Notes: generated by a model from the sequence alone, not told the origin. A stretch of 64,000 nucleotides of DNA from JAKZVK01 sp965248255 (GCA_965248255.1 CBDFIW010000002.1:310001-374000), one strand, 5' to 3'. Positions 46,039 through 54,739 are shown, counted from the stretch's first letter. Made by a program: numbers and translations.

Positions 46039-46347
46039 GCAGCGGAGCCGCGGACGATCCGGAACCAAGTGGGGTCGCGTCGTGGCGCGAGAAGAGTGAT
46101 CGCCGTCGCGAGGCAACCGCTCCGTCGAAAACCCACCGGCGCGGGATCGGCTGACTAGAAGCATTTTGGGGGAGGCCAACGGTCCTTGCCGGACCCGGTC
46201 GACCCGGAACCAAACGGGGCTTCCATGTCGGCCCGCACAGAGGTGGGGCATCGAAGGAGCGCGCGGGTTCACACCCGCGCCTCTGTCCCGGCTCCTGAGG
46301 TTTTCTGCTGCGCGGGGCACAGATTTTACGCCATAGGTACTTACCGG
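46039..46347. other. Intergenic gap between convergent genes
   Basis: No gene was seen. A strong hairpin GCGCGGGT-TCAC-ACCCGCGC (46261-46280) could end transcription from either side, but no T run follows. Two short related strings, GGAACCAAGTGGGG and GGAACCAAACGGGG, occur at about 46060 and 46206. Confidence 0.5.
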
Positions 46348-46782
46348 TCACGGCTTGGTTTTGGCGGCTTCGAGGGCGGCGAGGCGACCGGTGATATCGC
46401 TGTAGGCGCCCGAGCGGAAGGCGAAGTCGAGCGCGGTGCGGACGAGGGTGACACGAGCGCTTTCGATGCGTTCAGGGGATTCGATGAGAGCGAACATCAT
46501 GTGGACGGCGTCAGACGCACCGTTATGCAGGCGAAGCGTGGCGTGGGCGAGGGATTGTTGGCTGAGTTGGCGCAGCCTGGTTTGAAACCGCGCGTCCTCG
46601 TGCAGCCAGCGGCGGAGGGTGCGGTCGCCCACCTGCGCCTTGCGGGCGGCGGCGGCGATGGAGCGGCATTCGACCAAGGCCACGAGGGCACGCTCTTGTG
46701 ACGGCTTCAACTTGGCCGGCGGGCCGGCCTTTTGGCACAGTTTGGCAAGGTTTTCGGTAAGGTTGCCATTCATCGCATTCAT
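46348..46782 (-). CDS. phBC6A51-type helix-turn-helix protein (terminase small-subunit-like)
   Basis: 144 aa from ATG 46782 (MNAMNGNLTENLAKLCQKAG); GAGGGGAG stands 10 nt upstream. A longer frame to 46821 runs into the leader. The central HTH reads ALVALVECRSIAAAARKAQV, then GDRTLRRWLHEDARFQTRLR, as in phBC6A51-type proteins that resemble phage small terminase subunits: they bind DNA through an N-terminal HTH and oligomerise through helices. C-terminal helices LHNGASDAVHMMFALIESPE and SARVTLVRTALDFAFRSG follow. No phage genes surround it. Its N-terminus recurs twice (47118 minus, 15649 plus) behind the same leader block. Confidence 0.75.
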   Translation of the reverse strand: MNAMNGNLTENLAKLCQKAGPPAKLKPSQERALVALVECRSIAAAARKAQVGDRTLRRWLHEDARFQTRLRQLSQQSLAHATLRLHNGASDAVHMMFALIESPERIESARVTLVRTALDFAFRSGAYSDITGRLAALEAAKTKP

Positions 46783-46990
46783 GGGTTGTAAGCTCCCCTC
46801 TCCGGTCTCAGAGTAGCGCACAGGGTCTGGGGTAATCGGCCTTTTCTCCGTAAGTTATTGATTCTATGGGATGTAGTTTCTGTGACTGGGTTCCGCCGAT
46901 GGAGGATATTGCACAACGGAGTCGTCGGGTAACGCTGGTCCACATCGAGCAGCACCGCGAGGTCGCCTTGCCAACCCGAGTTCGGGCTTT
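46728..46990 (-). repeat. Duplicated leader block (copy B)
   Basis: About 260 bp that match 15439-15705 in inverted orientation, with scattered substitutions and 1-nt indels. It contains GCCCGAACTCGGGTTGGCAA at its 5' end and GAGACCGGAGAGGGGAGC before the ATG of the terminase-small-like gene. Whether the block is itself coding is unresolved: several frames are partly open in both copies, and the substitutions do not clearly favour one frame (about 5, 3 and 5 changes at codon positions 1, 2 and 3 over 25 codons of the best frame). Confidence 0.75.
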
Positions 46991-47118
46991 GTTCCCGAAG
47001 GTTCGTCGGCCGGCGGGCCGTTGGCGGCCGTCGTCGCAACAGCCGCTTCGGTGACCTGGGCCGGCTGGTCGGCCTTTTGGCACAGTTTGGCAAGGTTTTC
47101 GGTAGTTTTGTCATTCAT
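46864..47118 (-). pseudogene. Truncated tandem copy of the terminase-small-like gene
   Basis: ATG 47118 opens MNDKTTENLAKLCQKADQPA, clearly the same N-terminus as the intact gene 340 bp downstream (MNGNLTENLAKLCQKAGPPA). After ~45 residues the frame enters the leader block of the next copy and has no HTH. It therefore looks like a deletion relic of a tandem duplication. Confidence 0.6.
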
Positions 47119-47133
47119 CGCATTGATGGGTTG

Positions 47134-47216
47134 TCCGAACTGCCCCGAACTGCCTGTCCCCGAACTGCCCTTTTCGCCGTGCCGAACTGGTCCTGAACTG
47201 CTGACCGCGAACTGCC
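47134..47216. repeat. Degenerate array of GAACTG(CC) units
   Basis: Six copies of a CCGAACTGCC-like unit lie at irregular 10-22-nt spacing on the plus strand (starting near 47135, 47145, 47160, 47182, 47193 and 47207). On the minus strand they read GGCAGTTCGG and stand directly upstream of the truncated terminase-small-like copy. Two similar units (GGGGCAGTTTTGGGGCAGTT) precede copy A at 15409. Confidence 0.65.
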
Positions 47217-47287
47217 GGGCCTTGCGCAGGGTAGGTGGATTCTGATCCGTAGACCGCAGTGTGTGTGCAACCCGCTAGACTGAGGTC

Positions 47288-48101
47288 GTGGCGGGAGCGA
47301 GCAAGCGTCACCGTGAACGACAGATTTTCCAAGCCTTCCTCGAACTGCATCCATTGTTCGCCGCAGAGCCGATCGAGAGGTGGGTTCAACCCGACGCAGA
47401 CCCTCCAGACATTGTCTGTTCAACGACCAAGGGCAGGGACATCGGTGTTGAACTCAAGAGTTGGGTCCACGAATCCGAGATCGCCACGAACAGGCCTCGG
47501 TGGGACTTCTTCGAATCAGCCAACGAAGCTCTTGAGCCCCAACCGCTGAACGAATCAGACAACATCTTGGTCGTTCGGTTTCACCCGAGGAAGCATGTAT
47601 CCCGCGTCAGGCATCCGGATAGGATTCCCTTCCGATCGGAGTTCTACCGCCTGATAACGGTGGTCGACAATAACTGGCAGCAGGATTGGGACCGACCGCG
47701 AGGCCACTACTGGAGGGACTTCTCCAGTGACCCGACTCTGAGCAAGTACCTTGATGGGTTGCGTTTTTTGCCCGAGAGGAACCGTTTTGGTGAGGACTCC
47801 ACGTACCCAAGCGGCCAGCCGTGGATTGTGCCTGGCATCGAAAGCGCTGAAGCAGTACGATCGTCGGCGGACCGAATTGCAGGGACTCGATGAGTTCTGC
47901 CTGCTGATTCATTACGACAAGAAAGCTCTCTTCTACAATTCTCCGGCTGAAACAGCTCGTTTCAAGTTTGAAGACCACGCCCGAGAGGCAGCGACGTTTC
48001 TTCGCCGAGCTAGTTCGTGCCCTTTTGATCGGATTTTTTTGTTGATTGCCCTCGAGCCCAGACCGCGAGTCTTCGACGTGGGACAGGATTGCACGACGTG
48101 A
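47288..48101 (+). pseudogene. PD-(D/E)XK-like nuclease-fold protein, frameshifted
   Basis: From GTG 47288 (GAGG 5 nt upstream) the protein starts with helices RERQIFQAFLELHPLF. It then has DADPPDIVCSTTKGRDIGVE and LKSW: a PPDIV..(x)n..VELK arrangement that fits the catalytic PD...(D/E)xK of restriction-type nucleases, which is inference. At about 47835-47850 the coding character moves to the +1 frame (ALKQYDRRRTELQGLDEFCL, then IHYDKKALFYN and FDRIFLLIALEPRPRVFDVG) and stops at 48101. Together ~270 aa. The TGA overlaps the ATG of the next gene (TGATG). One-base insertion or sequencing error. Confidence 0.55.
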
Positions 48102-48811
48102 TGAGAAGAGGGATAGCGGCGACAGCGGCGCTTGCCGCGCTTCTGGGTTCATGCGGGGAGGGAAAAAACGGCTTCAGGAAGGCCGGAGACCTTGGCGAAC
48201 AGCAGCGGGATGGCCCGCTTTACTCGGTGATAGAGAGCGGCAAGTCGGGCTACATCGACCGCGATGGCAAGGTCGTCATCAAGCCACAGTTCGATTCTGC
48301 CTACGAGTTTAACGAAGGTCTTGCGGCGGTGGAGATTAGTGAGAAGTGGGGCTTCATCGACCGCGATGGCAAGGTCGTCATCAAGCCACAGTTCGATTTC
48401 GTCGGCTTGGGCGGATTCCATGAGGGTCTTGCGGCGGTGAAGATTGGTGAAAAGTGGGGCTTCATCGACCGCGATGGCAAGGTCGTCATCAAGCCACAGT
48501 TCGATTCCGTTTTTGGGTTTACGGAAGGTCTTGCGCGGGTGGAGATTGGTGAAAAGTGGGGCTTCATCGACCGCGATGGCAAGGTCGTCATCAAGCCACA
48601 GTTCGATTCCGTTTTTGGGTTTACGGAAGGTCTTGCGCGGGTGGAGATTGGGGACAAGTGGGGCTACATCGACAGCGATGGCAAGGTCGTCATCAAGCCA
48701 CAGTTCGATTTCGCCTATGAGTTCAGCGAAGGTCTTGCGAGGGTGGACATTGCCGACAAGCAGGGCTACATCGACCGCGATGGCAAGTATGTGTGGAATC
48801 CGCAGAACTGA
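48101..48811 (+). CDS. WG-repeat lipoprotein
   Basis: 236 aa. Signal and lipobox in AATAALAALLGSCGEG (Cys18). The mature protein is made of five to six WG repeats of 34-36 residues, each like KWGFIDRDGKVVIKPQFDSV then FGFTEGLARVEIG. At DNA level the units are ~102 nt and repeats 3 and 4 are almost identical, which points to recent duplication. WG-repeat proteins form beta-hairpin solenoids and usually act in binding at the cell surface; the partner is unknown. Its ATG overlaps the stop of the nuclease-like gene. Confidence 0.87.
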   Translation: MRRGIAATAALAALLGSCGEGKNGFRKAGDLGEQQRDGPLYSVIESGKSGYIDRDGKVVIKPQFDSAYEFNEGLAAVEISEKWGFIDRDGKVVIKPQFDFVGLGGFHEGLAAVKIGEKWGFIDRDGKVVIKPQFDSVFGFTEGLARVEIGEKWGFIDRDGKVVIKPQFDSVFGFTEGLARVEIGDKWGYIDSDGKVVIKPQFDFAYEFSEGLARVDIADKQGYIDRDGKYVWNPQN

Positions 48812-48877
48812 AGGATAGACAGTCGGCAGCTGATCTTGTTGCCGGACCTCGGGGCTCGCGGGAGACCACGCGGTTTC

Positions 48878-49993
48878 TCAGCCTAACGACTCCAGCGACT
48901 GCAGGACGGCCTTGATGTAGCCGAAGCAGAAGGCGAAGGCCTGGCGGCGTTTGGGATCGTCGGGGTGCCGCGGGACGTGGTCGGGCATGAGGCCGTACTC
49001 GTAGTCCACTTCGTAGAGCGTTCGCGCCAGGCGGGGCATGTTGACGTCACCGTTGTCGGGGAAGGTCTCTTGGAAGTCGTGCAGGCCGCCGCGGATGTTG
49101 CGGAAGTGGGTGTTGAAAATCTTCTTCCGCTCGCCGAAATAGCGGACCACGTCGTGGATTTCCTTGTCGGGGTCCTTGAGCATTTCACATGTCGAGCCGA
49201 GACACAGGTTGAGCCCGTGGTAGGGGCTCTCCCGGATCGAGACGAGCTTCTTCAGTCCCTCCGGGGTGCCGAGCACGCGGATGATGCCCTGGAAACCCTC
49301 GTCCGGTCCCGGTGGGTCGTGGGGATGGCAGGCGGCGCGCACCTTGTACTCGTTGCAGACCGGGATCACACGGTCGAGAAAGTAGGTGATGCGTTCCCAG
49401 AACATCTCTTCGGTGACGCGGCCGGCCTTGGTCAACGGCGGGTCTTCCACGCGGTCTTTGAGTCGCCAGACTCGCGACATCGCGCCGCCGCGAAGCGGTT
49501 CCACGCCGCCGCCTTTCATGCCGCCCAGAAGGTTCAGGTTGTACATGAACATCCCGACTCCGGACTTCGACAGCGAGACGATCACCTTCTGCACCAGCTC
49601 GATGTCTCGATCGCGCTCCGGCGATTTGGCCATCATGATCGCCGGGCGCTTCTTGTTGGCGACGTGGGTGCTGCCGAGGAAGGGCATGTGGAGGGCGACC
49701 ATCTTGACGCCGTGCTTGGCGGCTACGTCGCGCGTACGCTCGATCTCCTCGAGAGTCCAGTAGCCGTGCTCACCGGGACCCGGCGGCTCGATACAGGCGT
49801 GTTCGACTGCGTGGCGCTTGAGGAACGCCATCGCTTCGTCGGTGGGCTCGGCTCGTTGGGTTGCCACGTACATCTTGACGGGCTTGCGGGGCGCCGACGG
49901 CCGGCCGGACTCCGGTGGCGGTCCCCCGCACGCGGTTAGGGCTGCTCCGGCCGCAGCCGTGGAAGATGCGGATAGGAATCTGCGTCGGTCCAT
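48878..49993 (-). CDS. Exported mannonate-dehydratase-like TIM-barrel protein (UxuA family)
   Basis: 371 aa from ATG 49993, giving a Tat-type lipoprotein signal (MDRRRFLSASSTAAAGAALT then AC at Cys24). UxuA-like motifs: ERTRDVAAKHGVKMVALHMP, VRAACHPHDPPGPDEGFQGI, the SPYHGLNLCLGSTCEMLKDP block with its Cys, FGERKKIFNTHFRNIRGGLH, FQETFPDNGDVNMPRLARTL and MPDHVPRHP. In the family Cys, two His and Asp bind the metal. True mannonate dehydratase is cytoplasmic, so a secreted version may act on another sugar acid or be an epimerase. An ORF extension to 50095 is rejected. Confidence 0.85.
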   Translation of the reverse strand: MDRRRFLSASSTAAAGAALTACGGPPPESGRPSAPRKPVKMYVATQRAEPTDEAMAFLKRHAVEHACIEPPGPGEHGYWTLEEIERTRDVAAKHGVKMVALHMPFLGSTHVANKKRPAIMMAKSPERDRDIELVQKVIVSLSKSGVGMFMYNLNLLGGMKGGGVEPLRGGAMSRVWRLKDRVEDPPLTKAGRVTEEMFWERITYFLDRVIPVCNEYKVRAACHPHDPPGPDEGFQGIIRVLGTPEGLKKLVSIRESPYHGLNLCLGSTCEMLKDPDKEIHDVVRYFGERKKIFNTHFRNIRGGLHDFQETFPDNGDVNMPRLARTLYEVDYEYGLMPDHVPRHPDDPKRRQAFAFCFGYIKAVLQSLESLG

Positions 49994-50131
49994 CTCAGTC
50001 CTCCCTTGACGAGCGACAATAGAAAGCTCGCAACTGGACGCACCTACTATAGCCGAGGGCGGGTCGGTTTGTGGCGTTGAAGCGACGTGGGGCATCTATT
50101 AAGGCTCGCAAAAACAGTGACGTTGGAAGAC

Positions 50132-50220
50132 GGGCACGGCATGCCGTGCCCCTATATGACGAACCGAGGCAAACGAGCTGCCGGGCGGGCGCGGGGGGCC
50201 CCTACATGACAAACCGAAAC
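50132..50220. repeat. Perfect 20-bp palindrome with flanking direct repeats
   Basis: GGGCACGGCATGCCGTGCCC (50132-50151) is a perfect palindrome followed by CTATATGACGAACCGAGGC. About 45 bp later GGGGGGCCCCTACATGACAA then ACCGAAAC repeats the tail (CCCCTAyATGACrAACCGA). The gap 49994-50225 otherwise holds no gene. It may be a truncated tandem pair of a repeat family or a regulatory operator for the divergent genes. Confidence 0.6.
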
Positions 50221-50225
50221 CGTAT

Positions 50226-51425
50226 TTGCGAAACACACTACTAGGCGACTCGGCGGACTCTCACATGCTGCTCTATCTCATCGTCGCGCTGGGCGACTTC
50301 GCCCAGATGCTGTTCCTCTTCACGATCACGCGCTACTTAGCGGAACAGTTCGGCGACACGATGCAACTCGGCCTCGTGGGAGGTTGCCTCTCGCTGACCT
50401 ACGCCGCCGGCGCGTCGCTGTTCGGGCACCTCTCCGACCGCGTGGGCCGCCGCCGGTTTATCGCCGCCGGCGCGTCACTGTTCGCGGTGTGCTTGGCCGT
50501 CGCGCTGCACTCCATGGACCCGCCACTGGCCTACTTGGAGGCGGCTGTCATGGGGCTAGCGGCGGCGATGGCCTTCCCGCCGCTCATTGCCCTGTTGACC
50601 GCGGGTCAGCGCACCGGCGACGTCAGCCGGGAAGCAAGCCAGCCGCTAGTCTTGTACTGCTTGTCGTGGAACGCGGGGGTGCTGCTAGGGCAGTCCACCG
50701 GAGGTTTGCTCTTTGCTGTCGACCCGCGTCTCTCGCTCAAGCTGGCGATGGGCGCTTCGTTGATCATGATCCCGTTGATCGCCCTGGCACGAGTGAGACC
50801 GGCGAACCGCCAACCCGCAAAGGAGGAGCCCCCGCTGCGAAACAAGCGGGCCGGCTCCGTGCCCGCCCGTTTCTTCGCCTTTGCGGGCTGGGCATCGAAC
50901 ATCACGGCGGCTCTTTCGATGAGCTTGATCTTCTTTGTCTTTCCGCAACTCGCCACCCAGTTGGGCATTCCTGCGTCTGTTCACGGGGCGATGCTCGCGT
51001 CGACTCGAGTGGTCGTCGTCGGGATGTATTTCCTGCTGCACTTCACCGATTTCTGGCGGCATCGCATCTCGCCTTCCCTGGCCGTGAAGGGCGTGGCCAC
51101 GCTCGGGATGTTGCTGCTGGCGTTCGCAACGAACGTACCGTGGCTGACCGCCGGTGTCATGTGCGTCGCTGTAATGACCGGGTATATCTACTTCAGCAGC
51201 ATTTTCTACAGCACCACGAGTTTCGGCCAGAAAAGCAAGGGTGTGGCCGGCGGGATGCACGAAGCGTCACTGGCGGTGGGTTTTAGCGGCGGGTCTTTCG
51301 GGGGAGGCTATCTGTCGAGGGGCGACCTGCGGCTACCCTATCAGGTCTGTGCGGTGCTGATCGTCGCGTCGGTCGCTTTGCACGGCCTCGGCTACCGCGC
51401 ACTGCGGCGGCGGGCGGCGAAGTGA
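50226..51425 (+). CDS. Major facilitator superfamily transporter
   Basis: Up to 399 aa; TTG 50226 or, more likely, ATG 50265 (MLLYLIVALGDFAQMLFLFT). It has about 12 hydrophobic segments and the MFS signature between helices 2 and 3: GHLSDRVGRRRFIAAGASLF. A positively charged central loop (RVRPANRQPAKEEPPLRNKR) separates the two six-helix halves. The substrate is unknown. Its position between a mannonate-dehydratase-like and an altronate-dehydratase-like gene is compatible with sugar-acid uptake, but drug or other export cannot be excluded. Confidence 0.82.
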   Translation: MRNTLLGDSADSHMLLYLIVALGDFAQMLFLFTITRYLAEQFGDTMQLGLVGGCLSLTYAAGASLFGHLSDRVGRRRFIAAGASLFAVCLAVALHSMDPPLAYLEAAVMGLAAAMAFPPLIALLTAGQRTGDVSREASQPLVLYCLSWNAGVLLGQSTGGLLFAVDPRLSLKLAMGASLIMIPLIALARVRPANRQPAKEEPPLRNKRAGSVPARFFAFAGWASNITAALSMSLIFFVFPQLATQLGIPASVHGAMLASTRVVVVGMYFLLHFTDFWRHRISPSLAVKGVATLGMLLLAFATNVPWLTAGVMCVAVMTGYIYFSSIFYSTTSFGQKSKGVAGGMHEASLAVGFSGGSFGGGYLSRGDLRLPYQVCAVLIVASVALHGLGYRALRRRAAK

Positions 51426-51516
51426 AGGCGGACGGCCGCCTGTCACCGGGGTCCATGTCACTGGGGTCCAAACCGGATAAGATGGTGCCCGTACCGTCCG
51501 TGGGAGGGACGCCGCT

Positions 51517-53154
51517 GTGAAACATCGAACGTACATGGGCATCGCTGCTCTCGCTTGCATGGCCGGCCTCGGCTGCCAAGACAGCCCAGTCCCGGAAACG
51601 AGCGAGTTGGGCAAGATAGACTTCCCCACCTCCGGCTCGCCCGACGCTCAGAAGCATTTCATCACGGGCGCTCTGCTGCTTCACAGCTTCGAGTACGACG
51701 ACGCCGCGGAAGCGTTCCAGCAGGCGCAGGAGATCGAGCCGGACTTCGCCATGGCTTATTGGGGCGAGGCGATGACGCACAACCATCCGCTCTGGGAGCA
51801 GCAGGACGCCGAAGACGCCCGTGAAGTTTTGAAGCGGCTGGCGCCGACGCCCGAGGAGCGCCTGGCCAAGGCTCCGACCGAGCGCGAGAAGGACTACCTG
51901 CGTGCCGTCGAGGTGCTCTACGGCGAGGGCTCGAAGGAAGAGCGCGATTTTGCCTATCTGGAAGCCATGCGGCGACTCGCCCGGAAGTATCCCGACGACC
52001 TCGACGCTGCTGCCTTCCACGCTCTGGCGAACCTCGGCACCTCGCACGACGAACGAGACTTCCGGATCTACATGAGGGCGGCGGCGATTGCCGAGGAGGT
52101 GTTCGCCAAAAATCCCCTGCACCCCGGCGCGGCACACTACCTGGTGCACTCCTATGACGACCCGATCCACGCACCGCTGGGACTGCGGGCGGCGCGCGTG
52201 TATGCCAAGATCGCCCCGGCCGCCGCGCACGCGCTGCATATGCCCTCGCATGTCTTCGTCTCGATGGGCATGTGGGACGAGGTCGTGGCGTCGAACGAAG
52301 ACTCTTGGGAGGCTGCCGAGGCAAGGGTGCAACGCAAGAACCTGGGTGTCGAGGACCGCGGGTACCACGCCCTGTTGTGGCTCGAGTATGCCTACTTGCA
52401 GCAGGGACGCTATCGGGAGGCGCGCAAGCTACTCGACATCATCGAAGCCGACGGCAAGAAGAGCGGCTCGAAGCTCACGCGGCGGCATCTAGTCGCGCTG
52501 CGGGGGCATTACCGCATCGAGACTCGCCAATGGGACGGGGACTCGATCGAGGTCGATACCTCGGAGCTGCGGGCCGCCACCGTGGCGAGAGACCTGTTTG
52601 TCCGCGGAATGAGCGCCGCCAAGACCAATGATCTTGCCCGGGCGCAGACTGTGCTGGTAAAACTGCGAGCCTGCCTCGAGGCAGAGCGAGAGCAAGCCGA
52701 ACAAAAATCGGGCACCGGGGGGATGGCCTACGTCGGTCCATTACGAGGTGCGGACGTCATGGCGTTGGAACTGGAGGCAATCATCCGGATGGCGCAGGGC
52801 GGAAACGACCAGGCGATCGAGATCATGCGGACGGCCGCCGGCGCCGAGGACGAACTGAGCTTAGGCTACGGTCCGCCGTATCCCGTGAAGCCGGTACACG
52901 AGCTGCTCGGCGAGATGTTGCTGGCGTCGGGCCGGCCCGAGGAGGCGCGCGAGCAGTTCGAGCTGGCGCTCGACCGCGCGCCCCGCAGAGCGTTGTCGCT
53001 GCTCGGGCTGGCGCGCGCCGCCGCCAAGTCGGGCGATTCACGGACAGCACAACACACCTATGCCGAGTTACTAAGCATCTGGCATCAGGCCGACGGCGAC
53101 CTCCCCGAACTTGGAGAGGTTCAGCAGGGCGGGGCGGCAGCCGGAGGGACGTGA
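51517..53154 (+). CDS. TPR-repeat lipoprotein
   Basis: 545 aa with a lipoprotein signal (GIAALACMAGLGC, Cys20). Tetratricopeptide-like repeats span the mature protein: HSFEYDDAAEAFQQAQEIEP then DFAMAYWGEAMTHNHPLWEQ, the alpha-helical pairs around 130-300, and a final pair GRPEEAREQFELALDRAPRR then ALSLLGLARAAAKSGDSRTA. The stretch NPLHPGAAHYLVHSYDDPIH and HALHMPSHVFVSMGMWDEVV is characteristic of a family often annotated only as 'tetratricopeptide repeat protein'. The conserved His cluster might bind metal, which is speculation. The role is probably a periplasmic scaffold. Confidence 0.85.
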   Translation: MKHRTYMGIAALACMAGLGCQDSPVPETSELGKIDFPTSGSPDAQKHFITGALLLHSFEYDDAAEAFQQAQEIEPDFAMAYWGEAMTHNHPLWEQQDAEDAREVLKRLAPTPEERLAKAPTEREKDYLRAVEVLYGEGSKEERDFAYLEAMRRLARKYPDDLDAAAFHALANLGTSHDERDFRIYMRAAAIAEEVFAKNPLHPGAAHYLVHSYDDPIHAPLGLRAARVYAKIAPAAAHALHMPSHVFVSMGMWDEVVASNEDSWEAAEARVQRKNLGVEDRGYHALLWLEYAYLQQGRYREARKLLDIIEADGKKSGSKLTRRHLVALRGHYRIETRQWDGDSIEVDTSELRAATVARDLFVRGMSAAKTNDLARAQTVLVKLRACLEAEREQAEQKSGTGGMAYVGPLRGADVMALELEAIIRMAQGGNDQAIEIMRTAAGAEDELSLGYGPPYPVKPVHELLGEMLLASGRPEEAREQFELALDRAPRRALSLLGLARAAAKSGDSRTAQHTYAELLSIWHQADGDLPELGEVQQGGAAAGGT

Positions 53155-53182
53155 ACGAACATTGCCCTTGCCCGCCCTCTAT

Positions 53183-54739
53183 CTACAGGACGGGGCCGAT
53201 GCGCCAGGGGATGAACTCGCGATGGCCTAGGGCTTCGGAGAACGTCTTGCGGCCCGAGGCGACTTCGAGCACGAAATCGTAGATGCGCTTGCCGACGGTG
53301 GGGATGTCCTCCTTGCCTTCGGCGATCGAACCGCAGTTGATGTCCATGTCCTGATCCATGTGGAAACCGGTCGCGGAGTTCGACGCGATCTTGACGACCG
53401 GGACGGACGGGAACCCGAACGCGCTGCCGCGCCCCGTGGTGAACAGGCAGATGTTGCATCCGCCCGCAGCCATGCCCGCTACCGAGGTCGCGTCGTAGCC
53501 CGGCGTGTTCATGAAGACGAAGCCGGTATCGGTGATCCGCTCGGCGAAGTCATAGACGCCGGTAAGGTTGGACGTGCCTGCCTTGGCAACCGCGCCGAGA
53601 GACTTCTCGGCGATGTTGGTGATACCGCCCGCCTTGTTCCCGGGCGAGGGGTTCGAATTGAAGGTGATACCGAGACCAAAACCAGCGACGTAGCGCTTGT
53701 ACCACTCGATCTTGTCGAGCAGCTTCTCGCCGACCTCGCGGTTCACCGCCCTTCGCGTGAGCAGGTGCTCGGCGCCATAGACCTCGGTCGTTTCGGCCAA
53801 ACAGACCGTGCCGCCTTGCTTGACGACCAGGTCAGAGTAGTAACCCACGCTCGGGTTGGCGGCGATACCGGAGAAGGCGTCGGAGCCTCCACACTCCAGC
53901 GCCGTGACTAGCTTCGAGGCCGGACACTCGACCCGCGACAGCCGACCGACCTCCTCGATGAGTTCCCATACGGCCTTGGAGCCATCTACAACTACTCTTG
54001 TAGTTCCTCCGCTCTCCTGTAGCGTCAACCCCCGCCGCGGACCGCCTTTCGCCGAGCCTGCGTCGGGCCGGAGGTAGTAGCTGATCTGATTGACCTCGCA
54101 GCCGAGGCCGACCACAACTGCCGCAGCCACATTCGGATGGTCCGCCACTCCGTCGAGTGTGCGGCGCAGCAGTTCCATGTCCGCCCCTTCTGACTGCCCA
54201 CAGCCGTCGGCGTGGGGGAAAGCGACGACACCGTCGATGCCGGTACCCTCAAACGACTGCCTTGTAAACTCGGCCTCGATCTGCTGCGAGGCGAACGCGG
54301 CGCAGTTGCTGGCCCCGAGGATCGCAACGAAATTCCGGGTTCCGACGCGTCCGTCAGCGCGAGGATAGCCCTGGAAGGTGTTCTCGCTGACCACGGGAAT
54401 GGCAGCCAGATCTTCGAGGCCGGTCGAGAACTCGTATTCGCGATCACCCATGTCGATGCGCAGATTGTGAACGTGGACAAGATCGCCGGCCTTGATGGCC
54501 GCGGCGGCGGCGCCGATATTCTCGCCGTACTTCACCACAGCGCCGCCCGCCGGGATGGCGTTCACGGCCACCTTGTGGCCCGCACCGATCGCCTGACTGA
54601 TCGTGATTTCCTGGCCTTCAAACGAGACTGTAGCGCCGGCCGAAAGCGCAATGCGTGCCACGACGACGTTGTCTGTGGGGTTGAGGCGGATGAAGGGGTT
54701 GTCCGGCTTGATCATGCTCTCTACAGTAATCACGTCCAT
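53183..54739 (-). CDS. Altronate-dehydratase-family enzyme (UxaA/GarD)
   Basis: Iron-dependent dehydration of altronate, galactarate or a related sugar acid. 518 aa. The N-terminal SAF domain (~20-95) has DNVVVARIALSAGATVSFEG and IPAGGAVVKYGENIGAAAAA. The catalytic domain has GYPRADGRVGTRNFVAILGA, FPHADGCGQ, VVVGLGCEVNQI, LECGGSDAFSGIAANPSVGY, LLDKIEWYKRYVAGFGLGIT and the C-terminal TTGRGSAFGFPSVPVVKIAS and NCGSIAEG. The symbol is left blank because UxaA and GarD cannot be told apart here. It is convergent with the TPR gene. Confidence 0.88.
   Translation of the reverse strand: MDVITVESMIKPDNPFIRLNPTDNVVVARIALSAGATVSFEGQEITISQAIGAGHKVAVNAIPAGGAVVKYGENIGAAAAAIKAGDLVHVHNLRIDMGDREYEFSTGLEDLAAIPVVSENTFQGYPRADGRVGTRNFVAILGASNCAAFASQQIEAEFTRQSFEGTGIDGVVAFPHADGCGQSEGADMELLRRTLDGVADHPNVAAAVVVGLGCEVNQISYYLRPDAGSAKGGPRRGLTLQESGGTTRVVVDGSKAVWELIEEVGRLSRVECPASKLVTALECGGSDAFSGIAANPSVGYYSDLVVKQGGTVCLAETTEVYGAEHLLTRRAVNREVGEKLLDKIEWYKRYVAGFGLGITFNSNPSPGNKAGGITNIAEKSLGAVAKAGTSNLTGVYDFAERITDTGFVFMNTPGYDATSVAGMAAGGCNICLFTTGRGSAFGFPSVPVVKIASNSATGFHMDQDMDINCGSIAEGKEDIPTVGKRIYDFVLEVASGRKTFSEALGHREFIPWRIGPVL

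Noticed and set aside
46255..46285. tRNA T-arm-like GCGGGTTCACACCCGC
   Set aside because: The loop has six not seven bases and no acceptor, D or anticodon arm fits around it.
43564..46320. Long 918-codon open frame antisense to mutS and anmK
   Set aside because: High GC opens antisense frames; no domain or signal is visible and the plus strand carries two clear genes.
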